From Medicago truncatula (taxonomy: Eukaryota; Streptophyta; Magnoliopsida; Fabales; Fabaceae): DNA of 64,000 nt. Shown piece after piece: positions 31,349 through 44,056 of this stretch. The stretch is taken from contig NC_053049.1 in assembly GCF_003473485.1 (NCBI RefSeq), positions 5,704,001-5,768,000 of the forward strand, read 5' to 3'. The stretch's first letter is position 1. Every line of letters begins with the position of its first letter. Below the pieces are notes generated by a model. It was given only the letters and a program-made list of their open reading frames with translations, was not told the origin of the DNA and searched no databases. A program made the translations under genes and the position numbers.

Positions 31349-34260
31349 TTATGGCTCAGATCTGACAAGCTCCTCTACAGATTTTGTGTAATTGGCAATC
31401 AAATCTCTGAAATAGAAGAAAACAGCATGTATTTAGAATCTATGGACTTAACCAAGCAGAGATATTTAATACAATTTGTACAGACCTTCTTTGATTTAGC
31501 AATTGCTCGCTTTCCTCCAGCTTCTTCTTCTGTCCCTCAACGGTCTGGATTAAGCAACCGAAAAGCTATAAGTTAGGCCAAGAACCCCGGCTTCAAACTA
31601 CTAGCAAAAGACTTAACTTTTTAATGGTTCGAGGACAATCACATTGAGAAAACTGAGAGCAGACGAATCATTCTTCTTATTAATAACATCAGCAATTATT
31701 GTTTATCATGCACAGGGCATGTTATTAAACAAAAAGGAAAATGTCAAGAAATCAGAAGTGGAGCTTTTGAGATGAATAATAATACATTGAATTTTGAATA
31801 CTTTGATTTTCAATAAAAGCTTTCTAAATCTTGATTCTTTAACAAATGTCTTAAGAGTCCTCGACTCCTCGTTATTAGAAGGACCGGAAATAAATATTAA
31901 AAACAAAAATCTGACTATCTATGAAGCCAGGGCTAAACAGTATTAACAGAATGTCAATTTAGACACAAAATCACACACATATCTATGAGAGTACGTATTT
32001 AGAGTTACACCGAAATACTTCAATTAGTCATTGATTTCTCTCAAGTGGTTTTTCAATTAGTCACTGATTTCTTTTCTTCTCTAACATCACCTTCCTAGTT
32101 TGTTTGTTACTTTACACGAAAAAAAACAGCTTAACCTGCAGAAATTTATGAGGGCCATATTTCTTGAGTCTATGTATTGCGTCATTGAAATCATTTGTTT
32201 TATTCATTCCTTTTCTAATCATCAAGGTATGTCATATACCATGTGTTTCTGTCCATCGAGATAATGATATGAAAACAAAGACTAGGTATAAAATTTAAAA
32301 AAAAGCATGACCAATATTTCACAATCAGATGCTATAATCGCCAGAATACCCAATTATTTGTGGTAAGATCAAAATAGAACTTTCAAATCGAAGTGTTGTC
32401 AAATAGCAGCTACAGCGCTATAGCATAATGGAATTCAGTGTTGTCTATGGCAGAAGGCTGTATGTGGCAGAGAACCAAAGTCCCACCATACCGACCGCTT
32501 TGTGGCGCCGTCACATCAGATTATGGCATAAAATCCCTCCATATTTGCCAAAATTGGGCATTGCGGAGAGCCACAAAACGGCCACCAATTTCCTCCATGG
32601 CTGATATTCGATAACAGTACAGGCGGAATATGAATAAAACGCTATTGTTCGGCAATCAGCTATTTACTACAAAGTGTTGTCAAATAGCTGCTAGTGTGGC
32701 GCGATAGCTCGGTAGTATAGGGAAATTCAAACATAAGACTATTTTCCGTATTCCGCAATTGACAACACTGGAATGAACACCGAAAAGCCCAATTTGACTT
32801 TTTCACCATCAAGATTTTTTTTTTTTGAAACAGCATAACATTAATAGCCACGCACCAGAGGTGCAAAACGGCGAGGAACTACAAGAGGGGCCGAAATGCT
32901 CCTTCCCAACCTGATGCCAACCGAACAGACAGCAGGAGGAAAAGGCACCCCGGGAAAACATAAAAAACCAGAAAAACCAAACTGCAGTTACGCTAAACAG
33001 AGAGAAACGCAGCAAAAACCCCCATCCACAACTGATATAACAGACCTGTAGCTGCTGCCAAATCCACCTACCTAACCGCATCAAGATTAAGAAGAGTGTG
33101 TAATCCTTTTTATAACCATAATCGATGGCTTGTGGGTATAGGCCTTTGATGATAATCTAAAGGTATCGCTCTCCATTTTTTAAAACCTAAGCCATCTCAC
33201 ATGTGCAGGCTCGAGGAGTATCACGTGAGTAATAATAGTAATCAATCACAGTCATTACTAATAACAAATTTAAGGTCAGGATTTGTAGTATCACTAAATA
33301 CTTACTCCTAGAGTCAACGAATCACTTCTCTTTATGTACTTCGCTTAATAGCTTATTACTATAAACATTGAATTTTACCAATACAACGGCTGACTATTTT
33401 CTTACTACATTGATGATCAAGCACACAAAATAAATATATTAAATCAAATCAAAGCATAACAAAAGGAAGTAAAGAAGAGATACCATAGCTTTGGTGCTAA
33501 TAGAAGCAGAGATTGAGTTTAACAGCTGCTGACACTTCTCAAAATGATTGCTCAATTCAGTGATCTTCAACCAACAAAATTAACATAATGAGTAATGTAT
33601 TCAAATTCAAATAAATAACCATGAGACGAATTAATAAAAAGCCTTATGAATCAGACATGACACTACACTCTGACACCCGTAAAAAAAAATATTGATTAAA
33701 TAAATTAATTCAACTTAATCACATGTGTGGGTGTCGTATCATAAGTGTGAGTGTTACATAGAAAAAGTCATACCAATGCATCTGATTGCTGATCCGGGTT
33801 TCCATGTTCAACAACCTCAGCCAAATTCTCCACCAACTATATCCACAACAAGAAATCTTCAATTAATTAAATAAAATGTGAAAATAATTGAAATTAATTA
33901 AAATTAGGGTTTTTGAAGGGGTTAACATACATTTAAGAGATGAAAGTGAGAAGCGAGTGATTGATGAAGATTCTGCTGCTGTTGAGGTTGTTGTAGCTGT
34001 TGCTGTTGCTGTTGCAGAATACGTTGTTGTTGTTGCTGTTGATAAAGTTGTTGCTGTTGTTGTTGTTGGAATTGAGATTGGGTTGTTTGAGATTGTTGAA
34101 AAGGTTGTTGTTGTTGTTGATGAAGAAATTGTTGTTGTTGTTGAAGATAAAGATTTGGGTCTTGATTGGATTGAGATTGAGATTGAGATTGAATTTGGGG
34201 ATTGGAATTAGGGGTTGGGATCATCGTCCATGTTCCTCCGGGAGAAGAGTAATGTTCCAT
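31349..34260 (-). CDS. MED9: Mediator of RNA polymerase II transcription subunit 9
   Basis: Subunit of the Mediator middle module, which links transcription factors to RNA polymerase II in the nucleus. Five exons on the minus strand: 34260-33931, 33836-33774, 33564-33484, 31544-31486, 31406-31349, all GT-AG, giving 196 residues. Residues 1-100 are MEHYSSPGGTWTMIP followed by long Gln-rich runs; then comes the conserved domain QSLASHFHLLNLVENLAEVV, SDALITELSNHFEKCQQLLN, SISASISTKAMTVEGQKKKL, EESEQLLNQRRDLIANYTKS and a final VEELVRSEP. This matches Arabidopsis MED9 almost residue for residue in the C-terminal half (from memory). The start is chosen by that homology; an in-frame Met nine codons upstream is possible. 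Intron 3 (31545-33483) is swollen by a MITE and a LINE tail. Confidence 0.95.
32392..32770. repeat. MITE copy (or two nested copies) in MED9 intron 3
   Basis: Begins AGTGTTGTCAAATAGCAGC and ends CCGCAATTGACAACACT. An internal 'agtgttgtctatggc' and a second 'aagtgttgtcaaatagctgc' near 32673 suggest two copies. Same family as the element at 1368-1512. Confidence 0.65.
32817..33078 (-). mobile_element. Short LINE 3' tail with target duplication
   Basis: Minus strand: a non-coding 3' UTR ends 'atgttatgctgtttc' plus a poly(A) run (T run at 32813-32825). CATCAAGATT flanks it at 32807-32816 and 33079-33088. This is a strongly 5'-truncated retrotransposition inside MED9 intron 3. The GC content is clearly above that of the surrounding intron. 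Confidence 0.75.
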
Positions 34261-35909
34261 TGCTCTATCCTTACACCTTCGCTTCAATTCGATCCCTCTT
34301 TTAAGTGTTCTCCTCGATCTCTAAATAACAGAGACAGTTGACCCAATTACGCATACGTAATTTTGAGTTTAAATATCTTGAATAATATATTAGAAAAAAT
34401 TATGAAAATTTGATATTTTGAAAATACTCATCGAGACGAATCTAACGACATCTTATATGATATTATTTATCTTTGTATATTAGTAGAAAAATATGGTTAA
34501 AATAAGATAGATCAAAATTACACATTTTCAAACAGGTCATTTATTGCAGGATGGATGGAGTATTTTTTAACCAACAGAAACTAAAATTTATAGTTCTTTA
34601 CAAAAAAAAAAAAGTTTGCAAGTACTATTTCTATATCATTAATAACATTGTGATTTAATTTTTAGCATCAAATAGAATTGGATTCATAGTCTTGGTTAGA
34701 TGCATCTCTTACATTATCTACAATAGAAATATTTAGGTCAAAGTCAAACTCAATATGTTCATGATGATTACTACTTGAGTGATGGTTTACCCATCAATTC
34801 CAAACAACTTATCTAAAGATGTATCTAGTATTTGCAAATTATTCAACGCTAAAATTAAAGGTACTAATTTGTGAAGCTTGCTCGCAAGAGAGGAACGTGT
34901 TCTAGTAGTACTTAAAATATATTAAATTATGAGATTTAACTTTTCTTATTAAAATCTTATTATTTTGTTATTATTTTTTATGGACTCCGATAATTTTGCA
35001 ATTTTTTTAACACATTCGTTTTTTTGTCAAGACATTCAGTTTTATTTTATTTGTTGAAATTCATATAAAAGACAAAAACTAGTGAAATTTATTTGAATTT
35101 TAACAATTAAAAATGATTGTATTATAATAATATTAAATAGAAATGAGTGTCCTATCATTTCTTTTAAATATTTGTTTGAAATTCAGCCGATCATTTTAAA
35201 TCTTATAAATCATAAATTCATTTAAAATCCTATAAAAATTATAATATCAATCCATTTAAATTCTAATCAAAAGTTCTTACAAATTTCTAAAGTTCTACTT
35301 TAAACTACTATAAGTAATTAGAATTTTAGTCTTTCACTTCCTCCGTCTTATTTTAATTATTATTTTTGGGTTGTGCGCGATTCTTTAAAATAATTAGTTA
35401 GATTTTTTTAGACAAATAATTAGTTAAATTGATCACAATGATAAAATGAGTATTATTTATTAAAATAGTCTTTTTAATTATTATTATTGTTATTAATAAA
35501 ATGATTAAATGAGGTGAAATTCAATAAATAAAAATATATTAATAAAAAATAATAATGATATTTTATAGCCACCATTGTTTTGAGATTGAGTAAAAAAAAG
35601 TAAAGTAACAATTAAAATGGGGCCAAAAATAACCAACCCTTTATAAATCATAAATTAGGACAAAAACTGTGTTCAAAATCCCTTCATGTTATTACCACCA
35701 AACACAGCCGCAGGAAAGAAACAACACAACACCTCCTGATTTCAAGGTCCGAGGTACAAGGAAACATTAAGGTTTAGATTCACTGTGTCTGTTCAATTCA
35801 ATTCTATTTCAATCCTCAAATAATCATTTTCTAAAGGTTTTTCATCTTTCAGGTTTCATCATATCAACCTCCATTTTCAATTCCAGGTTTCACTATTTTT
35901 CAATTTAAT
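34261..35909. other. Divergent spacer between MED9 and the small-protein gene
   Basis: The left end is the MED9 promoter and leader. AT-rich sequence follows, with a degraded Stowaway-like end ('ttcctccgtcttattttaa') near 35337. From about 35680 the sequence looks like a promoter/leader of a plus-strand gene, consistent with a 5' UTR exon of the gene at 37929. Confidence 0.4.
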
Positions 35910-35933
35910 CCCCCCCCCCCCCCCCCCCCCCCC
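35910..35933. repeat. C24 homopolymer with a following pyrimidine tract
   Basis: Twenty-four consecutive C, then T runs to about 35960. It lies between the probable 5' leader and the coding exon of the downstream small-protein gene. The exact length is prone to sequencing or assembly error. Confidence 0.9.
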
Positions 35934-36405
35934 TTTTTTTTCTTTTTCTTTTTCTTTTTCCTCTTAAGCTTTAATCAACTGGCTGCGTAGTATATATTCT
36001 ACATGCCATCAAAATTGTATGTTCAATTGTTTTGTTAGATATTCATTCCTAAAGAATTTGATCAAGATTATAAATTGGGGCAAAATTATGTTTTTTCTAG
36101 GGTTTATTTAGCTGGGTTGATTGTGAATTTGTGATATTAGAAGTTAATTAATACTGGAAAATGAAAACAAAGAGGACTTTTTTAAGTTTTAACTTATCAA
36201 TGCTTCAACTTAATTCATGTTCAATGAGTTTGAGAAAAAGAGGTTTTTGTACAATGCTATTTTTTTTTACACCCTTATAATTTTCATTGAGTTTGGCTTA
36301 TGCTTCCACATTAGTCCTTTTCTCCCGACCCTGCCACCCATATGATGCAACTATGCAAACCTTGCAGACTAGTATAATGAGAATGAGATATCTTGATTGA
36401 TGGCC

Positions 36406-36580
36406 AGCGCTGTCCAATAACGGCTATTTTAGCGTTATAGCGCAGTAGAATTTGAACAAATCGGCATTGTTCCACGATACGCCATTTAGTACAACATTTT
36501 GTTAAATAGCGGAGATGATAGCTTTGTTGTGTAGTCATGTAGTGGAATTTGAACAAACCGCTATTATTTGTGATTTCCTC
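36406..36580. repeat. Degraded MITE of the TTGTCAAATAGCG family
   Basis: Contains 'gcgctgtccaataacggct', 'agaatttgaacaaatcggc', 'ttgttaaatagcggagatg' and 'ggaatttgaacaaaccgct', the same blocks as at 1368-1512 and 32392-32770, but rearranged. Confidence 0.5.
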
Positions 36581-36899
36581 TTGAGTTTGAGCCTCCTAGG
36601 ATACTTCCGTAAATCATAGCCACAAGAGAGCTCCCTTTCTCCTGAAGTTACTGTGTCATTTTTCCGAGTTCCTTCGACATGGTTCTCTGAAGCGCCTTGA
36701 TGACACCGGAAGAAATAGGACAAATGGAAAAAAAAAAAAAAATGTTTCTGTAATGATGATGGATGGGAAACATTGGAATTGTTGATTTAGTTTTTTTGTT
36801 GTGTTAAAGCTGTTTTGGCTTATGATATGTGATCTTTCAGTAAAAAAAAATAGAGAGATAAAAGCTAGAGTCCACCAATAGACAAAGTTGTTTTGGACG

Positions 36900-37410
36900 A
36901 TAGATGTTAGCGAAAACCAATTCTGATGTACTTTCAACACCAACCTTTTGCTTCAATTAAGCTTTTGTTAGGCCTTCCATACTTCAGATCTTCACACAAG
37001 CTTAATTGAAGCAAATTTAAAATGTTAAGACCATCAACTTCTGATGGTCTTAACAAATTCTGATGTACTTTCAACACCAACCTTTTGGAGGCTTGGGTGC
37101 GTTTGTTGTCATTTTAAATTTCCAGGATTTTTTTGTTAGGCCTTCCATACTTCAGATCTTCACACAAGCTTAATTGAAGCAAATTTAAACTTCTGTAAGG
37201 GATTAGTCTTTGAGGGGTTTTTTGTTAGGCATTCCATTCTTCAAATCTTTTAACAAAAGCTTAATCGGAGCAAATTTAAAATGTTGGCAAGAATACATTA
37301 TATCATAAAGTGAAGTTTGATCACTCTCTATTTTGGACTCCAGGCTTACTATATCATAAAGTGAAGTTTGATCACTCTCTATGTTGGCAAGAATACATTA
37401 TATCATAATG
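36900..37410. repeat. Locally duplicated region with a perfect hairpin
   Basis: Phrases such as 'tctgatgtactttcaacacc', 'gttaggccttccatacttca' with 'gatcttcacacaagcttaat', and 'catcataaagtgaagtttga'-type text recur two or three times in shuffled order. A 13-bp inverted repeat (GTTAAGACCATCA / TGATGGTCTTAAC, 5-nt loop) sits at about 37024-37054. It lies in the presumed long 5' intron of the next gene. Confidence 0.75.
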
Positions 37411-37928
37411 TTGGCAAAACTAACTTCTTTTATCTTTTCTTTTATCATGCTGTGTATGTCTGGTACAACAAATTGGGTTTGAGCCATGGAGCTTGATAGA
37501 GAAGAAAGGTGAAAACCGATAGAGAAGGAGGAAGGAGAAGGAGTAAGGGAGAGAAGCGAATTAGAAGGGGATAAAATATCATGTGTAATTAATTTTATAT
37601 GGAGCATTAAATCTGAACCGTTTAATTTGAACTAAATGGCTATAAATGAGTCCTCTCATCCTCTCACAATAACATGTCCTCTCATTTGATACATCCCCTA
37701 TATATATATATATAATGAATTTTCATCCATTTCAGGTTTGTAAATAGTAAATCATAGTCTCTGTGCATTCATTTAGGTTGTTAATGTTGCTCGGTTGATG
37801 GAAACCATGATGGTGTTAATGTAGCATGTCATGATCATCCTATGTTTGTGTCGTGATTTGTGAAACTATTTAGTTTGAAAAGTATCAGTTTGATCTACAT
37901 TTTGCAGGTTACCCCTTTCTTAGTAGCT

Positions 37929-38129
37929 ATGGCAGTAAAACCAACAGTTGCATTAAGAGCCATCCTTGTTGGAGGTATAGCGGCGTTTGCTAAAATAGCA
38001 GGTGCAATGAAGGCTGCAGGTGGTGTAAAGATGGGCGCGGCTGCAGCTGCCATGACAGCAGCAGCAACTGCAGCTGTGACTGGTTCAAAACAAGAGCAAA
38101 AAGATCCTTCTCAACAGTCCACAAAATAA
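37929..38129 (+). CDS. Small conserved hydrophobic Ala/Gly-rich protein (66 residues)
   Basis: The frame after an apparent acceptor (TTTGCAG at 37902-37908) starts MAVKPTVALRAILVGGIAAF and continues AKIAGAMKAAGGVKMGAAAA, AMTAAATAAVTGSKQE, with a polar tail DPSQQSTK. It has one hydrophobic segment (about residues 8-25) and an Ala-rich stretch that could be a second helix. From memory it resembles short plant proteins annotated as 'fiber protein Fb11', some of which have been reported with mitochondrial complex I; that link is unverified here. The 5' UTR exon probably lies near 35700-35900, making a roughly 2-kb leader intron. The ORF extends upstream in frame to 37860, but the acceptor and the homology favour the Met at 37929. 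Confidence 0.75.
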   Translation: MAVKPTVALRAILVGGIAAFAKIAGAMKAAGGVKMGAAAAAMTAAATAAVTGSKQEQKDPSQQSTK

Positions 38130-40830
38130 CTATCTTTTCCAAAGTTCAAAGTAGCATAGTTCAGTATCTGCTATTCGGTTAGTTGAACCGAAAGATAAGA
38201 GGCCATATGCGAATTATAGTTTTTACAGAAGATACTGTATTAACCTCGTCGAGTCCTTGTAGCAAGATTTCATTAAATTTGTAAAGTTCCTGTAGTTTAA
38301 GAAGTTATGAAGATTTGAGACAAAGCTAAACACCAGCTGAGTGGTTTTTTAATCTATTTTTCAAAATTTGAATTCGCCAAGACATGGGTTTGGTGTGAAG
38401 TAGTTTTGTATACATTTGGTTCGGCTTCCAGTTTTCAATTTTCACCTTTAAAGGGTCATTTCACCGCAATTTCTCGGAAGCCACAATTAGTAGCTTCACT
38501 TTGGATGCATTTTTATCAGTGTTCCACTCTGTTGTTTACTATTAATGGTAAGTTTTAGTAAAGGGGGTTGGAGTAGAATGTAATCTTTTACAAAAAGAAT
38601 AAATTGTACACAGTATGCACTTGATCTTTGATTTTGTAAGACGAGTGGATTTACCCTATTTAATCTTGTCATTGGGCTGATTGTGATTATATTGCTCATT
38701 TCATTTTTAAAAGGAGGATGGTACACATAATTTGACACTTTTTGTAGCATTCTTCATAATTATTTTTCACCTTCCTCGCTACTAAACACTTTATTTTTCA
38801 CCAAAATCAACTCATGCACAATTACTTTGGAAACACCAACTAACGTAATAAACTACTACTAATCACTTTGTTACATCTTTACATGCAAAAAACTCTAATG
38901 AAAAAAGATTTGTCCCTTTATTGATCATCACCTTGGAAATGAAGTAATGGATTGGAGAGAAAACCAAAAAGCTGTATACAATGGTAAAAGAAAGTGATAA
39001 GATAAGAAGAGAGGGGCTAGTCAAACAAGCAGAAAAGTTGGCAATGTTTTTGGGCAGAGAAAGCATCTTTTAAGTCTCTTACAATTACAATGACAAGTCA
39101 ACTAGGATAATGACTCTATAATATCCATCATTAAAAAAAAAATCTAAGAGGTTCATCTCACATTGCTTGTTATTTTATAATTTTAATATACCATTATTTT
39201 TTTTTTCCATTAATGAATATATATTTTTTACTATATCTCGATTCACCTAACTAGTAACTACTGTTTATAAGAATAGTTAAATGAAAAAACCCATTTTATT
39301 ACTGATATTATACGATAAATCATCTTATTGAATTGAAAGTGTGCAAAATTTTAATCAACATTGAATATAAAAGAGAGGTAAATGAAACCAAAAAAAAGAG
39401 GGGGAAAATGCAAAAATAGAAAACGTGTTGGGTCATATTCTTGCAAAACTCTCAGCTTTTAGAAGTAGCACTAAAAATTATTATGTTTTGCCTTGTGCTT
39501 GTAATTGAAAATGCAAGACAAAAAGCACTTATACAAACAGTATAGAGTACAGGAATATTGGTTATGGGGATTGTGCTTTTTGCTCTGCGTGCTATAGCTT
39601 GCTTCCTAGGTAGCCCACCACTCTTTCCTTTTACGTTGTTTAGCTGTTTTTGCACCTTCTTTTTCTCACATAAAGAAATTTCAGCACTTACATAAATATG
39701 ACAAACATCCAATCAACAAATCATTAATTTTTCATTAGAAATGATATTTCTACGACCACTCTATGATAACTTTTAGACAACTTTCTTTCTCATACTCATA
39801 TTTTATTCTGACTTTTTTTTTTCTTTTTCTCTATTGTTTTTGATCAATGAAAAGAGAGAAAATGAAAGTTGTCAAATAGGTTGTACCAAATGGTTGTTCA
39901 AATATCATTGGTCAAAATATAAAGCTACAAGTATATCACAAATTAGAACTATTACTGTATATATATGCTCCACACAAATGACTTGTAGGAACTAGGAACA
40001 AGTTGCATCATCTTTTTTATGACTTAATATTAATCATAGCGTTTCTTTGAGACAAAAAGGTTATATGAATTAGTGGATTTTGATTTTGAGGCGACAATTA
40101 TTGATTTTAAAAAGTTATTTAGGACTAAAAATGAATTGAATGTAACATATTTTATGTTTAGACATATCATGTAAAAGTGAGTTGAATAATAAATTTTAAT
40201 AGTGTGTTTTTGGGTTGTCGTACATCATGACATAAATAAATTTGGAGGATTTAAATTTAAGTGATGATGAGGTCTCAGTTTCGATATTGAGGAGGAGGTT
40301 GATGAATCGTAACATGATCCCAAATTGTGTTTGGTGGGTAGGTTCTTGACCGATCGACCAATTCATCTCCATAATATGAAAATATATATGTCCGAAATTT
40401 GGAGGTCAGTGAAAGGTGTGATAGTGAAAGAAGCATATCCAGGACTGTTTCAATTTCAATTATGCCATAAATTTCAATTATATTGGTGAGTTCCTTGAGT
40501 ATGATGCGAACAATAAAACTAGTTTCTGGAGGAAATACATGAAGGCGAAGGTTAGGTTTGATGTTAGGAAGCCGTTGAAGATTGCGAAGATCATGGCTAA
40601 TGGCGGTGATTGGTGCAAAGTCCAATTTAAGTATGAAAAGTTGGACATCTTCAGTTTTGTGATGATTTGCATACATGACACATGATGATTGTACAATTTT
40701 GTAGAAAAAAAGTCCCTGTAAAATATTTTAATTGTTCCATAAATTATTTAAAAAACAGTTGTTCAAATAACATTCTCAAACCACACATTTAGTATCAATT
40801 TTGGTTTCTCCAAATACATGCATAATGATA
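38130..40830. other. Spacer, no supported gene
   Basis: The first 300 bp is probably the 3' UTR of the small protein. The rest is AT-rich. A 133-codon minus-strand frame at 40275-40676 has no recognisable domain (see rejected list). Confidence 0.4.
39740..39909. repeat. MITE, about 170 bp
   Basis: Inverted ends AATGATATTT / AAATATCATT, with further pairing of 'cgaccactctatgataac' and 'gttgtaccaaatggttgtt' and of 'gacaactttc' and 'gaaagttgtc'. Related to the half-copies at 28850-29010. Confidence 0.7.
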
Positions 40831-41126
40831 CTACCTCCGTCCCTAATTATAGGGCCCTTTTGAAAAAATAACGGGAATTAAGATAGTGGATATTTGTATT
40901 AAATATGTTTGTAATTACTATTGTTTTTACAATTTTATCCTTTTAAGAGAGAGAGATGGTTTATGTTTTCAACATGTTATTTATTGTTGATTGAAGAAAA
41001 AGATGTATAATAAATAAGGGCATGTATGTAAAGAAATAATTAATGTAGTTGGAAATAGCAAAAGGATCTTATAAAAAGGGACAAAAAAAATTCTCAAAAA
41101 GATCTTATAATTAGGGACGGAGGTAG
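40831..41126. mobile_element. Stowaway MITE
   Basis: 296 bp, ends CTACCTCCGTCCCTAATTAT and its inverse, with TA at 40829-40830 and 41127-41128. Read in reverse complement, the copy at 30997-31292 lines up along the whole length with few differences. Confidence 0.93.
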
Positions 41127-44056
41127 TATAATAGGGATCCTAATTGTTTAAGTTTAACCTTTCCTTTTCATGTGTAAGATGAAGGCTCACTGCACTAGAT
41201 AGAGCATTGGGATTCAGAGGAATCTTTTGCTGCACAAATGTTTTGCCTTTTACAAATAAACTAGTTGTGCCAAGGCCACTATCAAAGCTTCCTAACCTTA
41301 CCCATATCTACGTACAACATTGACCTAACATACATAATTAATTAATTATATAGGGTGACGATCGATAACCGTATGTATCACATTTTCTATACAATAAAGT
41401 TGCTTTTAAAATTCTTGTAACTATGGCTCAGATAGTAAAAAGCTCAAGGTATATTCAAAACAACAACAATACCTCAAAGTTATATGTTGAGATGTAAGTT
41501 TGAACCTTCAAATTCTCATTTATTGGTATTTAAGGTGTATGAGTTTCGATCGATGCTATTTTCATTATAAAATTGATTCTAACAAATTATTATGCTTTTT
41601 TTTTTTTATCAATTATTAGGCTTTTTTTTATCAATAGACTAATATTGTTACCTTGAATGGTACCGTTAATGTACACCCCAAATGTATTATTTACCTTTGA
41701 ATCAAAGATCGAGTTTTTATTTTCTTTTCCAAATAATCCAAGTATTGTCAAGAATCCCACATATTAAGTGTTAGAGAAGTGTCGCATCTTCATATATGCG
41801 ACCAACCAACATATCAAGATGTCCATATAATTATCATTTGAGTTATACTTACGAGACATAAATTTAATTTCTTATGAACAATAATCAAGTTCTTAAGATG
41901 GTTCGCAAAGAGCGTTTTTCTATTTTACAAACACATACAATTCCTCCATCCTTAAACATAAATTAAAATGTTCATTATTTAGTATAATCAAACCTAATTC
42001 ATACCTTTTTTTTTTCTTACATTTAAGATCAGAGAAAATCCCAATAACCACAAATAGTTCTTCTACTTTTGTTCAAAAATCCTAAAGATTGGACAATGGA
42101 TTTGAAGGATCGTCCATATGGATCCCACTTGTGCCCACATCAGGTATCAAAAAGCATATACTTTTTATTTATTATTATTTTTTAAACATTTTTGGGTTAT
42201 TTAATTCCTCAAAATTGAATAAAAAAACATATTTAGACAAGGTGAACATGCATATTGATGCATATGTATGATTATACACGAATCCATCTCCCATAACAAA
42301 GAATCCAATGCCTTTTTCATGTGATCTATACCCATCCATGTCCAAATACTTTATATGAAACTTTATACTTGGACAATATTTATACTTACCTTAATCAGAC
42401 TATAGGATATATTATTGTTGTTATATGCACATGTGTCGCCAACTCTTGTTATTTTGTCTTCATCTTGTTGTTTTGATCTTGTCTTTGGATATTCCACCTT
42501 ACTTAATTTGTACATGACAAAATAATGTCATTTTAAATTCTGTTCCAGCGATGATATATAAAATAAAAGAATTTTTATCTTTTGGAAGTCGTAATTACAG
42601 TAAACATTGGTGAACACAATAGTTGAAAGTCGTATTGAGTGGGACATATATGATATGACAAAACTCTAATATTATTTGCTTTTTTTAATCATAACTATTA
42701 TTTATCCTTTCCTTCATCTTAACTATGTTGCACAAATATATTTAAAAACATAATTATTTAATTCAATTTATTTTAGTAAAAAGAATTAAGCATTTTCAAT
42801 GGGAGTTTTTTGCTCATTGAGTCCTTAATATTACGATCCAACTCTTGATGAGTATAACCCATATGGAGGAAGATGAGTCCTTAAAGTTCTTAAAGAGTTA
42901 CACAATCATAGTAGAGGATACAGTCCAAGATAAACAAGAAGTTCTTATACAAGTATTTTTTTCCTACTGTTCTCTGTATATTATCGGTCAGATAGGACCG
43001 CAATGTCATTTTGATGGTTGGATTTGAATGATTAAATATAACTGTATATATATAATTCAACTAAATTATTTGATTTTGATTTCTCAAAAAGCTTTGAACC
43101 AATAAAATTAGTCAAACATTCAAATTAAGAAGATAAAATATTTTTATTAATTTTTCTCTCCATAAAACCCTTAAGTTCCTATTTTAAATAAACATATTTG
43201 AAGGTTTATCATAAACTTTATATATATACAAAAAAAAAAAAAAAATTGATTCTTAATTAAAATTTGGAGTATGTGATTAGAATTTGAGGGATAGAAAATT
43301 TTGAAATTTTATCATCAAACTTTGGAGATTATGTATAGTAAATTTTGAGCAGGAGAAGACTAATAGTATTTCAATTATAAATAACTTTTTTTAGAGGTTC
43401 AGTTATAAATGATGTCCCTTCAAAAAAAAAATTTATAGATGATGTTGTTGTAGTATTTGTTTATCTAAGGAAAAGCAATAAAAACAGTCCATTGTTTTTT
43501 ACACTTAATTATAAAAATATTGAAGAAAATATAACAATGTGCTTTACAATTATGTATCCTTTTGTTTTACTCATTTTCAAAATAAATATTAAATAATGAC
43601 TAACTGAAAAAATTCAAAATATAATTATATTGATAAAATATTTTTAGTGTAATTCATTAAAAATATTTATGATGGTGTAGGTATTACTTCTTAATTTCAT
43701 TCATTTTTTTTAATTGGGAACATGAAATTAATTTTTATCAAATATTAATTTCTATCCTTCAAGTTACCGGATACACAAATATTAATTATTTATAGAAAAA
43801 TATTTAGACATATCGGTTTAATTATTATCTATCCTTGTTATATAATTCATCAATGAAACTATAAAGCTCGTAAATAAATACATAAGCAATGAAAATATTG
43901 GGATCATTCAAGAAAGGTCCTTCCCTTTGGAAAGATAAATATCAACAAAGATCATAACAAAATTGAACCACCAAAATGAAAAAGAATAAAATTTATATAG
44001 AAGATGAATAGAATTAAACAAAAAATCCATAATATCTTTCCCTTGTATATTTGGAC
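41127..44056. other. Spacer, no gene seen
   Basis: AT-rich with no recognisable coding sequence. The right end carries the 3' UTR of the IDD gene. Confidence 0.45.

Noticed and set aside
33888-34341. Plus-strand ORFs rich in Val or Leu
   Set aside because: Antisense shadows of the CAG/CAA Gln repeats of MED9 exon 1.
37024-37054. Hairpin as a microRNA precursor
   Set aside because: The stem is only 13 bp, much shorter than a plant pre-miRNA stem, and lies within duplicated sequence.
40275-40676. 133-codon minus-strand ORF
   Set aside because: Overlaps another long frame, has no domain or motif I recognise and no splice context; could be a decayed gene but cannot be supported.
42089-42140. 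Exon-like stretch with GTATCA donor
   Set aside because: Only about 15 codons, no partner exon and no homology; chance resemblance is likely.
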